Shown here in pieces: positions 1-8,295 of a stretch of 64,000 nucleotides of DNA. The position numbers and the translations under genes are program-made. The stretch's first letter is position 1, and the number at the start of each line of letters is the position of its first letter. The DNA is from Siphonobacter sp. BAB-5405. Lineage in GTDB: Bacteria > Bacteroidota > Bacteroidia > Cytophagales > Spirosomataceae. The notes under the pieces are model-generated. The model ran no database searches. It worked only from the letters and a program-made list of their open reading frames with translations, and had not been told where the DNA came from. The stretch is taken from assembly GCF_002872335.1 (NCBI RefSeq), contig NZ_NJAG01000011.1, forward strand, positions 248,001 through 312,000, written 5' to 3'.

Positions 1-292
1 TCTTCAGGTACACATCACCCCAACCCAGTTCAACCAGCTCAACGGGTTGTAGGTAGCTCCCACCGGGACCAATACCCTTTAAACCCAGACTCTTAAAGTG
101 GTTGGCAATGTATTCAGCCGCTTTGTGCTGACCGGGCGTTCCGGTACCGCGACCTTCCAGTTCGTCGGAAGCCAGGTACGAGAGGTGTTTTTTAAGATCT
201 TCCGCCTTGATGGTCTCGGCGAATTTCGTTGGATTCTGAGCCTGAGCGAAAGCCAGCGGACTCAAAGCCAACAACGTAAGCAGTTTTTTCAT
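1..292 (-). CDS. M28-family peptidase, N-terminal part (cut by window edge)
   Basis: The reading frame starts at an ATG (complement of 290-292) and runs off the left edge, so only about 97 residues are visible. The N-terminus MKKLLTLLALSPLAFAQA is a signal peptide, followed by Gln at the predicted mature start. The motif YLASDELEGRGTGTPG (near residues 43-58) is typical of the N-terminal region of exported M28 zinc aminopeptidases of Bacteroidota, which carry a protease-associated domain. The zinc-binding residues lie outside the window. I infer a periplasmic or outer-membrane-side aminopeptidase. The family call rests on this one motif and the signal peptide. Confidence 0.7.
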   Translation of the reverse strand, partial: MKKLLTLLALSPLAFAQAQNPTKFAETIKAEDLKKHLSYLASDELEGRGTGTPGQHKAAEYIANHFKSLGLKGIGPGGSYLQPVELVELGWGDVYLK

Positions 293-969
293 GAAGTGAA
301 TAGAATGGAAATCAAACCCTTAAAGTAAGCGAAAAACGCAGGTTTTTATTGCAAAAAGCGATCAAAGGTTAAAATGAAGTGCTGTCAAGGCATCTATGAT
401 TCATTTTGCTTGGTTTTCTCTAGGATTGAAAAGGCTATTCTTCGAAAATAGCCCGATAATTTCTGAATGGCAGAGTTTTTTAATCTGTATGAATAGGATT
501 TGAATAAAGTATTGATTTCATAAGAAGAGCCTTTTCATTTTGTGATTGGAAGTATTGCATTAAACGAAGACCTGTTTCGTCCCGCTGAGAAAGCTGGTCA
601 TTTAGTCCATATCGCGATAAGACGGGGTTCGGTTTTATGTCCTCCATGCAGGTGTTCGACTGTCTTCTAACCACACCAACAACTATTAATAAAAGATGAA
701 AATCCCTCCCGCCCGTAAACAGCGGTGGCCCAGAGCAAGCTGTCGTTAGTCGTGGAGAGGTCCAGCCTGGAAGGCTTACGGGCTACTAGCCAGTCAGTAA
801 AGAGAACCAAATTCGGTCCAGGTGGATAACGAAGCTTTAAAAGAGCAAAATTTTTGATAAGCAGTTCATAAGGGTGTTTATAGTCTAGCAGTCAGCCGTG
901 TTTACGGGGCGAAACCCGATTTAAATAAACAGAGCACCTCTAAAAAGCACACTTCATTTTTAGAACTTC
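293..969. other. Intergenic region without recognisable gene
   Basis: This gap of about 680 bases separates the divergent M28 peptidase and the molybdenum-enzyme operon. The only sizeable open frame (480-674, minus, 64 codons) has no recognisable motif and I do not call it. The stretch 700-860 is less AT-rich than the rest and could be a decayed gene or a leader. I found no tRNA, no clear molybdenum-cofactor riboswitch and no long hairpin. Confidence 0.5.
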
Positions 970-1584
970 ATGAAAACGAGCAAAAAGACTATTGAAAACG
1001 AAGCCCGCCGCGATTTTCTGAAGCAATCGTCGGTGTTGTCGGCTTTGGTGCTATCCCCCGAAAAGGCGATCAAGGACCCGAATTGGGATGAAAAAATTGC
1101 GGCTCCTTTTGAAAAAGTACCACTGAAACTGGAAATCAATGGGGTCAAGCATACGCTGAACGTGGAACCGCGTACGACCTTACTCGACCTTTTACGCGAG
1201 CAACTGCACCTGACGGGTACCAAAAAAGGTTGCGATTACGGCCAGTGCGGAGCCTGTACCGTACATTCCGACGGCCAGCGAATTAATTCCTGCCTGACCC
1301 TGGCAGTCACCGAAGAAGGAAAGAAAATCACGACCATTGAAGGACTGGCCAAAGGCGATACCCTGCATCCCATGCAGGAGGCTTTCGTCAAACACGACGG
1401 TTTTCAATGCGGTTACTGCACGCCCGGTCAGATTATGTCGGCGGTGGCATGTATCCGCGAAGGACACGCGAATTCCGAAGACGAAATCCGGGAGTACATG
1501 AGTGGGAACATCTGCCGGTGCGGAGCCTATCCCAATATTGTCGATGCCATTATGGACGTGAAGAAAGGAGGACAAACGGTATGA
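970..1584 (+). CDS. Aldehyde/xanthine oxidoreductase, [2Fe-2S] subunit (PaoA/YagT type)
   Basis: This is the small iron-sulfur subunit of a molybdenum hydroxylase, passing electrons from the molybdenum centre towards FAD. Of 204 residues, Cys88, Cys93, Cys96 and Cys108 (GCDYGQCGAC...C) form the plant-ferredoxin-type cluster. Cys147, Cys150, Cys182 and Cys184 (CGYC...CRCGAY) form the second [2Fe-2S] cluster. The N-terminus contains ARRDFLKQSS (residues 12-21), a twin-arginine-like motif followed by a short hydrophobic run. This agrees with the exported PaoA type rather than cytoplasmic XDH. The stop overlaps the start of the FAD subunit gene (ATGA), so translation is probably coupled. It is the first gene of a three-gene operon. 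Confidence 0.93.
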   Translation: MKTSKKTIENEARRDFLKQSSVLSALVLSPEKAIKDPNWDEKIAAPFEKVPLKLEINGVKHTLNVEPRTTLLDLLREQLHLTGTKKGCDYGQCGACTVHSDGQRINSCLTLAVTEEGKKITTIEGLAKGDTLHPMQEAFVKHDGFQCGYCTPGQIMSAVACIREGHANSEDEIREYMSGNICRCGAYPNIVDAIMDVKKGGQTV

Positions 1585-2567
1585 AAGCCTTTCAATACGT
1601 CCGGGCCAATACGGCTAAGTCGGCTCTCGAAGCATTAGCCAAAGACCCTTCCGCTCAGTTCATCGCCGGAGGTACCAATCTGGTGGATTTGATGAAACGG
1701 GGCGTAACGGCCCCGGATAAACTCATCGACATCAGTCGTTTACCGCTAAATAAAATTGAAAAAGTAGCCAATGGCGTTCGCATCGGAGCCATGTCCCTTA
1801 ATAGTCAGGTAGCCGATGACAAGCTGATCCTGGAAAAGTGGCCGCTACTGGCTCAGGCCCTCAATGCCGGGGCTTCGGCCCAATTACGGAATAAGGCTAC
1901 GGTGGGTGGCAATATGCTCCAGCGTACGCGTTGCGGCTATTTTTACGATACCGAAATGCCCTGCAATAAACGGCAGCCGGGAACGGGTTGCGGAGCCAAG
2001 GAAGGCTATAATCGCATGCATGCCATTTTCGGTACGAGCGAACACTGCATTGCCGTCCACCCCAGTGACATGTGCGTAGCGTTGGTAGCCCTCGACGCTG
2101 CGGTAGTCGTACAAGGTCCCAAAGGCGAACGCACCATTCCCTTCACCGAATTTCATCGCTTGCCCGGCGATCGTCCCGAAAAAGACAATACGCTGGGAAA
2201 AGATGAATTAATTGTAGCCGTAACCCTGCCGGATTCGCCCTATACGCAACACGCTCATTATCTGAAAGTACGCGATCGGGCTTCGTACGCCTTTGCGTTG
2301 GTCTCCGTAGCGGCGGCGTTGGAGCTGGAGGGTAAAACCATTAAGTCGGCCCGATTGGCGATGGGTGGCGTGGCTCATAAACCCTGGCGTTTGCAGGAAG
2401 TGGAAAAGGCTTTGGTGGGCAAAACCGTATCCGAAGCTACGTTTCAACAGGCTGCTCAGCAGGCGATGGCCGGAGCCCGGGCGTTTGAGTACAATGCCTT
2501 CAAACTCAAGCTCGCTCCTAATACAATTGTAGAAGCTTTGAAAATGGCCGCTGGCCTAACCGCATAA
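1581..2567 (+). CDS. Aldehyde/xanthine oxidoreductase, FAD subunit (PaoB type, with [4Fe-4S] cysteines)
   Basis: This 328-residue subunit binds FAD and takes electrons from the iron-sulfur subunit. IAGGTNLVDLMKRG (28-41) and TVGGN (107-111) are the FAD-binding loops of the CO dehydrogenase/xanthine dehydrogenase flavoprotein family. A cysteine-rich insertion (Cys118, Cys128, Cys137, Cys156, Cys165) matches the extra [4Fe-4S] site known in E. coli PaoB. I chose the ATG at 1581 because it overlaps the upstream stop and follows an aaggagg-like sequence. The frame stays open further upstream, but that part lies inside the first gene in another phase. The C-terminal domain (from about 215) is the usual CO_deh_flav_C fold. 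Confidence 0.92.
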   Translation: MKAFQYVRANTAKSALEALAKDPSAQFIAGGTNLVDLMKRGVTAPDKLIDISRLPLNKIEKVANGVRIGAMSLNSQVADDKLILEKWPLLAQALNAGASAQLRNKATVGGNMLQRTRCGYFYDTEMPCNKRQPGTGCGAKEGYNRMHAIFGTSEHCIAVHPSDMCVALVALDAAVVVQGPKGERTIPFTEFHRLPGDRPEKDNTLGKDELIVAVTLPDSPYTQHAHYLKVRDRASYAFALVSVAAALELEGKTIKSARLAMGGVAHKPWRLQEVEKALVGKTVSEATFQQAAQQAMAGARAFEYNAFKLKLAPNTIVEALKMAAGLTA

Positions 2568-2571
2568 GCTC

Positions 2572-4782
2572 ATGAAAAATAAAGATGAACGAATTGGCGG
2601 ACGCATGAGTCGCGTCGATGCTCAGCTGAAAGTGACGGGGGCCGCCAAATATTTCGCCGAATTTGAAGTACCCAATCTGGTCTACGGGGTACTGGTTCCG
2701 AGCACGATTACCAAAGGCACCATTAAAAGTCTGGATACGAAAAAGGCCGAAAGTGCTCCGGGTGTACTGGCGGTTCTTTCCTACCTGAACGCTCCGAAAA
2801 CACCCGCGTACCAAACGGACGAACCAAGCAAAACCTCTTCCGGACGCGGTCCCGGAATGAAAGCCTTCCACGATAACAAAGTCTACTTCAACGGACAGCC
2901 CATCGCGATGGTCGTAGCGAATACCTTTGAACGAGCTACCTACGCGGCCTCGCTGGTGACCGCTCAGTACGAAAAGTCTTCGCACCAGACTGAGCTCAAA
3001 AGCAATCTGGATAAAGGGATTACGCCCAAAAGCAAGTCCCTGCAGGATTATCAGCGGGGCAAGAAAGACGCGTATCAAACGGCCCCGGTTAAGATTGAAG
3101 CCGAGTACATCCAGCCTACGGAGGTACATAATCCGATGGAATTACACGGTATTCTGGCTCAGTGGGAAGGTCCGGACAAAATCACCGTGTACGCAAAGAC
3201 GCAGGGTGTGAAGATGACCCAGCAGGTCATTGCCGATACGTTCAAGATTCCGAAAGAAAATGTATCCGTTCACTCGCAGTTTGTGGGGGGAGCCTTCGGG
3301 ATGTCGCTGCGGGTATGGCCGCACGAAATTGCTACGATACTGGCGGCTCAGAAAGTACAGCGTCCCGTCAAACTGGTGATCACGCGGGATCAGATGTTTA
3401 CCATCGCGGGTTACCGACCGCATACGCATCAAAAAGTAGGGATTGGAGCCAATAAAGACGGAAAGTTTGTCGGCATTTCCCACTGGGCCAATGTTCAGAA
3501 CAGTAACTACGAAGAGTTTACCGAAGCGACGGTGGGCATGACGCGGTTTCTGTATCGTTCACCCAACGTTAACACGACCTATCGGGTTGTACCGCTTGAC
3601 ATTTGTACGCCGATCCCCATGCGTGGACCCGGCGAAGCGACGGGAGCTTTTGCTTTGGAATCGGCCATTGATGAATTGTCGTACGCCCTGAATATGGACC
3701 CGATTGACTTACGGATGAAAAACTATCCCGAAAAAGACCCCGAGCAGGATTTACCCTGGTCGAGTAACCACGTTCGGGAGGCCTATCAATTGGGAGCCGA
3801 TAAAATTGGCTGGTCGAACCGTCCGAAAGAACCACGCAGCAAAAAAGAAAACGGCATGTGGATAGGATACGGGATGGCAACGGGTACGTTCGGAGCCCAC
3901 CGACGCGAGGCAACGGCCCGGGCTCAGCTCAAAGCGGATGGTACCTTGCTCATCCAAAGTGCGGCCAGTGATATTGGTCCGGGAACGGGTACGGCCATGG
4001 TACAGATTGCCGCTGAAGTGATGGGTATGCCCGCCGATCAAATCAAGTTTGAATTGGGTGAAACAGCCTTTCCCTATGCTCCTATTCAGGGCGGTTCGGC
4101 GACGGTGGCCTCGGTAGGTTCGGCGGTACACGAAGCCTGTATGGCTTTGCGTCAGCAACTGGTGGAACTTTCGGGCAATGCTTTGAAAAAAGCCAAAGTT
4201 GATACGCTGGTTTACGAAGAAGGCCGCGTTCGCTCCCCTACCGATCGCTCGGCCAGTATTGCTTACACGGAAATTCTAAAGCGGAATAATCTGCCGATGC
4301 TGGAAGTAACCAAGGAGGCGAAACCGGGCGAAGAAGGGAAGAAATTTGCTATGTATTCCTTCTCCGTACATTTTGTGAAAGTTCATGTCCACCCCACGAC
4401 AGGCGTAGTCCGGGTAAAACACGCCGTAGCCGTGGCAGATGCGGGTACGATTGTGAATCACAAAACGGCCAGCAGCCAGATGATGGGCGGAGCCGTGGGT
4501 GGTATCGGCATGGCTTTACAGGAAGAAGCCGTGATTGACCATCGCTACGGACGGTATATCAACAACGATCTGGCTAATTATCACGTACCCGTCAATGCCG
4601 ACATTCCCGATATTGATGTCTTGTTTGTCGATAAAAAAGATCCCTACATCAACCCCATGGGAGCCAAAGGACTGGGCGAAATCGCCATTATTGGGATGGC
4701 TCCAGCCATTGCCAATGCGGTATACAACGCCACCGGAAAACGGATTCGGGAATTACCGATTACGCCGGATAAGTTGATTTAG
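2572..4782 (+). CDS. Aldehyde/xanthine oxidoreductase, molybdopterin-binding catalytic subunit (PaoC type)
   Basis: This 736-residue catalytic subunit carries the molybdenum cofactor and hydroxylates aldehydes or N-heterocycles with water. The N-terminal Ald_Xan_dh a/b hammerhead domain (GRMSRVDAQLKVTGAAKY, near 10-30) is followed by cofactor-binding segments: QFVGGAFGM (about 236-244), MRGPGEATGAFALESAIDEL and a C-terminal GAKGLGEIAIIG. The Glu near residue 703 in the last motif is the catalytic base of the family. It starts 4 bases after the FAD subunit gene. No XdhC/PaoD-type cofactor-insertion chaperone is present in this window. The substrate cannot be predicted from sequence. Confidence 0.93.
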   Translation: MKNKDERIGGRMSRVDAQLKVTGAAKYFAEFEVPNLVYGVLVPSTITKGTIKSLDTKKAESAPGVLAVLSYLNAPKTPAYQTDEPSKTSSGRGPGMKAFHDNKVYFNGQPIAMVVANTFERATYAASLVTAQYEKSSHQTELKSNLDKGITPKSKSLQDYQRGKKDAYQTAPVKIEAEYIQPTEVHNPMELHGILAQWEGPDKITVYAKTQGVKMTQQVIADTFKIPKENVSVHSQFVGGAFGMSLRVWPHEIATILAAQKVQRPVKLVITRDQMFTIAGYRPHTHQKVGIGANKDGKFVGISHWANVQNSNYEEFTEATVGMTRFLYRSPNVNTTYRVVPLDICTPIPMRGPGEATGAFALESAIDELSYALNMDPIDLRMKNYPEKDPEQDLPWSSNHVREAYQLGADKIGWSNRPKEPRSKKENGMWIGYGMATGTFGAHRREATARAQLKADGTLLIQSAASDIGPGTGTAMVQIAAEVMGMPADQIKFELGETAFPYAPIQGGSATVASVGSAVHEACMALRQQLVELSGNALKKAKVDTLVYEEGRVRSPTDRSASIAYTEILKRNNLPMLEVTKEAKPGEEGKKFAMYSFSVHFVKVHVHPTTGVVRVKHAVAVADAGTIVNHKTASSQMMGGAVGGIGMALQEEAVIDHRYGRYINNDLANYHVPVNADIPDIDVLFVDKKDPYINPMGAKGLGEIAIIGMAPAIANAVYNATGKRIRELPITPDKLI

Positions 4783-4903
4783 GTTTAGCTGCTGGTTTTT
4801 GTAGTTGTTGGTTGAGTGTTGTTTGTTGTTAGTGGCACATTAACTAGGAGGTTATAACCAAGCTACTAGGTAATAAACAATCCGGTTAGAGAGCGAACCT
4901 GTT

Positions 4904-4925
4904 ATTCGTGGCATCCGCTACGAAT
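4904..4925. repeat. REP-like single hairpin
   Basis: Nine-base arms ATTCGTGGC and GCTACGAAT (one G-T pair) enclose the loop ATCC. The hairpin resembles the one at 44773-44794 (CGTAGC/GCTACG core, four-base loop), so it may be a lone member of the palindromic repeat family around the Sus operon. Confidence 0.45.
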
Positions 4926-4960
4926 CTATAAACCATTAGGCGATACTTACCTGTAACAAA

Positions 4961-4991
4961 AACGTCCCTGACTGTAGGAGTCAGGGACGTT
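4961..4991. terminator. Bidirectional terminator hairpin between converging genes
   Basis: Perfect arms AACGTCCCTGACT and AGTCAGGGACGTT enclose a five-base loop. A-rich sequence lies on the left and T-rich sequence on the right, so it can serve both the molybdenum-enzyme operon (plus) and the dipeptidase gene (minus). Confidence 0.8.
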
Positions 4992-5019
4992 CTATATTTT
5001 GTGGGTTGAAATGCTGGTT

Positions 5020-6282
5020 TTATCGCATAGCCATGTCGCCGCTCCGGATTTTCTCGCCTACTTTCTTGACGTCCTTCATCACCCGGAAAAAGTTATCGCC
5101 CCAGATTTTCTTCAGGTCCTTTTCGCTGTAGCCGCGACGAACCATTTCAATCGTCAGGTTTTCGTATTCAGAAATGTCGAAACAATCAGCCAGGTACCCA
5201 CCGCCATCGTAATCGCCACCGATGCCCACGTGATCCACGCCCATGATTTTCACAAAATGGTCGAGGTGATCGATTGCATCTTTCACTGTAGCCAACGGTA
5301 CAGGGTATTTCTTGTTCAGTTCCCGCATTTCCATCCGCATGGCTTTCATCTGCTCATCCGTCATGGCTCCACCCGCCGTATACTTCTTACGGATTTCAGC
5401 CGTGGCCGCCTCGCGTTCGGGATTTTTCGGAGCTTCCTTAATATAGCTACTCAGCAAGTTCAACTGTACGACACCGCCTTTTTTGGCAACGGCCCGTAGT
5501 AAGTCATCGTTTAGGTTTCGGGGATGGTTGAGTACCGACCAAGCATCGGAGTGCGTAGCAACGATGGGAGCTTTTGACAGTTTGATTAAATCCCACACCG
5601 TACTGTCGGATACGTGCGAAATATCGATAATCATCCCAAGACGATTCATTTCCGTCACTACTTTTTCACCGAAGGGACTCAGGCCGTTGAATTCCGGTCC
5701 TTTGGGATCCGTCGATGAGTCGCAGATATCGTTATTCGCCGAGTGAGAAAGCGTCATGTACCGTACGCCGCGATCGTAAAACTTCTGAAGCAGCGACAGA
5801 TCGTTTCCGATCTGATAGCCATTTTCCATGCCAATAAAAATCGACCGTTTGCCCGCTTTTTCCTGAGCCATCGCCTCTTCCTGGGTCGTTACAATTTTGC
5901 CCATTTCCGGATGTCGGTTAATCTGAGCGTACATCGAATCCAGAATCGTCATCGCCATTTGCTGAACCCTGGCGTTGGCCTCGGGCGTACGCGGCCCCTG
6001 TCCCTGATACACGGCGAAGAAAATCCCGTCTACGCCCCCTTTTTTCATGCGGGGAAAGTCAATCTTGGAGTCAAATCCCGTAGCCGTTCCGGGTGCGGGC
6101 GTATTATCTTTCGAAATGTCAAAGCCTTTTCCGACCATCCGCATCGGCGTATCGGCGTGGGTATCCAGCGTGAACACCTTGGCGTGAATTTTCTTGGCTT
6201 TTTCAATCAGCTTGGCATCCTGTTGTGCTGATACCAGTTGGCTTAAACCAATCAAGGGTAAAGCGAGGAAAATTTTTTTCAT
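5020..6282 (-). CDS. Exported dipeptidase, peptidase family M19 (membrane dipeptidase type)
   Basis: This 420-residue zinc dipeptidase cleaves dipeptides, probably in the periplasm. The signal peptide MKKIFLALPLIGLSQLVSA leaves Gln-Gln at the mature N-terminus. Family M19 landmarks are LDTHADTPMRM (zinc-binding HxD), FIGMENGYQIG (bridging Glu), LSHSANN, DISHVSDSTVWD and ATHSDAWSV (zinc His residues), and GIGGDYDGGG. I chose the ATG at 6280-6282; the frame continues three codons to a TTG, but the signal peptide fits the ATG. It is transcribed alone, away from the carotenoid gene. Confidence 0.93.
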   Translation of the reverse strand: MKKIFLALPLIGLSQLVSAQQDAKLIEKAKKIHAKVFTLDTHADTPMRMVGKGFDISKDNTPAPGTATGFDSKIDFPRMKKGGVDGIFFAVYQGQGPRTPEANARVQQMAMTILDSMYAQINRHPEMGKIVTTQEEAMAQEKAGKRSIFIGMENGYQIGNDLSLLQKFYDRGVRYMTLSHSANNDICDSSTDPKGPEFNGLSPFGEKVVTEMNRLGMIIDISHVSDSTVWDLIKLSKAPIVATHSDAWSVLNHPRNLNDDLLRAVAKKGGVVQLNLLSSYIKEAPKNPEREAATAEIRKKYTAGGAMTDEQMKAMRMEMRELNKKYPVPLATVKDAIDHLDHFVKIMGVDHVGIGGDYDGGGYLADCFDISEYENLTIEMVRRGYSEKDLKKIWGDNFFRVMKDVKKVGEKIRSGDMAMR

Positions 6283-6369
6283 ATCCGTCAATAAAAAGGT
6301 TTACTAAAATTGGGAAGTACCGTTCACTAAAGGTATAAATATTTCGCCAAATACCCTTATCACCATATA

Positions 6370-6385
6370 TATGATAGCGATCATA
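6370..6385. promoter_or_regulatory. Palindrome in the dipeptidase/carotenoid-gene divergent region
   Basis: TATGATAGCGATCATA is a perfect 6-4-6 inverted repeat. It lies about 17 bases upstream of the promoter-like TAAGTTTG at 6402-6409 and could be an operator. No regulator gene is adjacent. Confidence 0.35.
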
Positions 6386-6401
6386 AGAAAAACAACTGCG
6401 A

Positions 6402-6409
6402 TAAGTTTG
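6402..6409 (+). promoter_or_regulatory. Possible -7 element for the carotenoid desaturase gene
   Basis: TAAGTTTG matches the Bacteroidota -7 consensus TAnnTTTG, 75 bases before the start codon. I see no clear TTG at the -33 distance. Confidence 0.35.
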
Positions 6410-6483
6410 CGAAGAGCCGCGATCATTCTTTTTTAAACATTCCCCCCGTTTTCTGCTTACGTATTCAAAAACAGTAGGAATTC

Positions 6484-7959
6484 ATGAACCAAACGGCAGC
6501 CGTTATCGGAGCGGGCATCGGCGGTATTGCCACCGCTATACGTTTAGCCGTGAAGGGCTATCCCGTTACCGTATTTGAGGCAAATACGTATCCCGGCGGC
6601 AAGTTGTCGGCTTTTGAAGAAAAAGGGTATCGCTTCGATGCGGGGCCTTCGCTTTTCACGATGCCTCAACTAGTCGAGGAACTTTTTATACTGGCGGGCG
6701 AAGATCCCAGGGAGCATTTTACCTACGAACGCCTGCCCGACATCTGTCATTACTTCTGGGATGATGGCACGCGGCTGACGGCCTCGGCGAATTCGGACCA
6801 GTTTGCTCAGGAAGTGGAACAAACCCTCGGCGAACCAGCGGCTCATGTTCGTAATTTCCTTCAGCACAGTGCCTTTCAGTACGACGTTACGGAGCAGCTT
6901 TTCCTGAAAGATTCCCTGCATAAAGCGTCCACCTGGCTCAGTCGGAAGGCCTTGCGAGGCTACCTGAATTTTCCGCGACTGGGGGTTTTAGGTACCATGA
7001 ATCAGGCGAATGAGCAACGTTTCCAACAGGCGAAAGTGGTACAACTCTTCAACCGCTACGCCACCTATAATGGCTCCGATCCGTATCAGACGCCCGCGTT
7101 GCTCAACATGATTCCGCACCTGGAGTACAACATCGGAGCGTACTTTCCGGAAAAAGGGATGGTCAGTATCACCGAAAGTCTGGTCGCTCTGGCTGAGCGA
7201 AAAGGGGTTCAGTTTCGGTACCAGTCTAAAGTGGAACGCATTCAGGTACGCGATGGCAAAGCCGTCGGTGTGGTGGTGCAGGGTCAGGAAATCCCGTGTA
7301 GTATAGTTGTCTCGAACATGGACATTACGCCCACGTACCGGAAATTGCTCCCCACCGAGAAAGCCCCGGAACGTACGTTGCAACAACCCCGTTCGGGCTC
7401 AGGTCTGATCTTCTACTGGGGCGTACGGCGGGAATTTGCGGAACTGGGCGTACATAATATTTTCTTTTCGAACGATTACAAGGCCGAATTCGAGCACCAG
7501 TTTCAGTATAAAACTATTTACTACGACCCCACGGTATACCTGCACATCAGCTCGAAAATCAAGAAGGATGACGCCCCCGCAGGCGGTGAAAACTGGTTTG
7601 TACTTATCAACGCTCCCGCCAACGAGGGGCAGGACTGGGACACCATCATTGCCCAGACCCGACAGGAAGTACTGGCTAAAATAAGTCGCAGTTTGGGGGT
7701 AGACGTAGAACCAATGATTGAGAGTGAATCGGTACTGGATCCCCGAAGTATTGAACTTCGTACCTCTTCCTATCAGGGAGCCCTCTACGGAACGTCGTCT
7801 AATAATCGGTTTGCGGCCTTTTTGCGGCACCCCAATTTTTCGTCCCGTATCAAAAATTTGTATTTCGTGGGCGGTAGCGTACATCCGGGCGGCGGAATTC
7901 CGTTGTGTTTATTTTCAGCCCGTATTGTCGCCGGAATGGTTCCCGAAACCGGTCGCTAG
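6484..7959 (+). CDS. Carotenoid desaturase, phytoene desaturase family (probably CrtD type)
   Basis: This 491-residue FAD-dependent amine-oxidase-fold enzyme desaturates a carotenoid backbone. The N-terminal dinucleotide-binding fold is VIGAGIGGIATAIRLA (7-22) followed by VFEANTYPGGKL, and the C-terminal FAD motif is LYFVGGSVHPGGGIPLC. These are standard for CrtI/CrtD/CrtN enzymes. The N-terminal wording resembles the 1-hydroxycarotenoid 3,4-desaturase (CrtD) of pigmented Bacteroidota, but phytoene desaturase (CrtI) cannot be excluded. It stands alone: no crtB, hydroxylase or cyclase gene is nearby. I infer membrane-associated carotenoid synthesis in a pigmented organism. Confidence 0.85.
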   Translation: MNQTAAVIGAGIGGIATAIRLAVKGYPVTVFEANTYPGGKLSAFEEKGYRFDAGPSLFTMPQLVEELFILAGEDPREHFTYERLPDICHYFWDDGTRLTASANSDQFAQEVEQTLGEPAAHVRNFLQHSAFQYDVTEQLFLKDSLHKASTWLSRKALRGYLNFPRLGVLGTMNQANEQRFQQAKVVQLFNRYATYNGSDPYQTPALLNMIPHLEYNIGAYFPEKGMVSITESLVALAERKGVQFRYQSKVERIQVRDGKAVGVVVQGQEIPCSIVVSNMDITPTYRKLLPTEKAPERTLQQPRSGSGLIFYWGVRREFAELGVHNIFFSNDYKAEFEHQFQYKTIYYDPTVYLHISSKIKKDDAPAGGENWFVLINAPANEGQDWDTIIAQTRQEVLAKISRSLGVDVEPMIESESVLDPRSIELRTSSYQGALYGTSSNNRFAAFLRHPNFSSRIKNLYFVGGSVHPGGGIPLCLFSARIVAGMVPETGR

Positions 7960-8295
7960 AAAGTACCGGGGCTTATTCAACAATTATTGAACAAAATCAT
8001 TTGTATAACGTTACAGAACCAAAGGCTTTTCCCGGCGGTAAATTCCCGTTGACGAAAGGCTTTGACTTCTTAACCAATGCTTTGACTGCACTGAATCATC
8101 AAACCACCAACCCATGCAACCGTATCCTTAGCCCGTCGTTTAAAGCTGCTAAAGCTTGCTTTAGAGCTCGCGACAAATGTGTGTTTTTTCAAGCTATACC
8201 TTTTTGGCGGAAATTTTAAGGAAATTTGAGATTATTTTCCTTCTCAGTCTTTTGCATCCCCTACCTTTGCCCAATTATTCGAGCAGTTTTCAGAT
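7960..8295. other. Intergenic region upstream of sucA
   Basis: These 336 bases hold no convincing gene; a 104-codon frame at 7905-8219 overlaps the end of the desaturase and has no protein-like features. A short inverted repeat (TTCAA-6-TTGAA) lies near 7976-7991. The last 40 bases contain the likely sucA promoter. Confidence 0.5.
8262..8269 (+). promoter_or_regulatory. Probable sucA promoter -7 element
   Basis: TACCTTTG matches TAnnTTTG and lies 26 bases before the sucA ATG. That gives a short leader of about 20 bases. No clear -33 TTG is visible. Confidence 0.45.

Noticed and set aside
480-674. 64-codon frame on the minus strand
   Set aside because: No signal, domain or codon pattern; it lies in a gene-poor AT-rich gap and is probably a chance frame.
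700-960. Molybdenum-cofactor riboswitch or tRNA before the molybdenum operon
   Set aside because: I looked for a cloverleaf and for conserved riboswitch segments and found neither; only scattered short complementarities are present.
1407-1580. Upstream extension of the FAD-subunit frame
   Set aside because: It overlaps the iron-sulfur subunit in another phase; the ATG at 1581 with the ATGA overlap and a good ribosome-binding site is the true start.
7905-8219. 104-codon frame between the desaturase and sucA
   Set aside because: It overlaps the desaturase C-terminus out of phase and shows no protein-like features.
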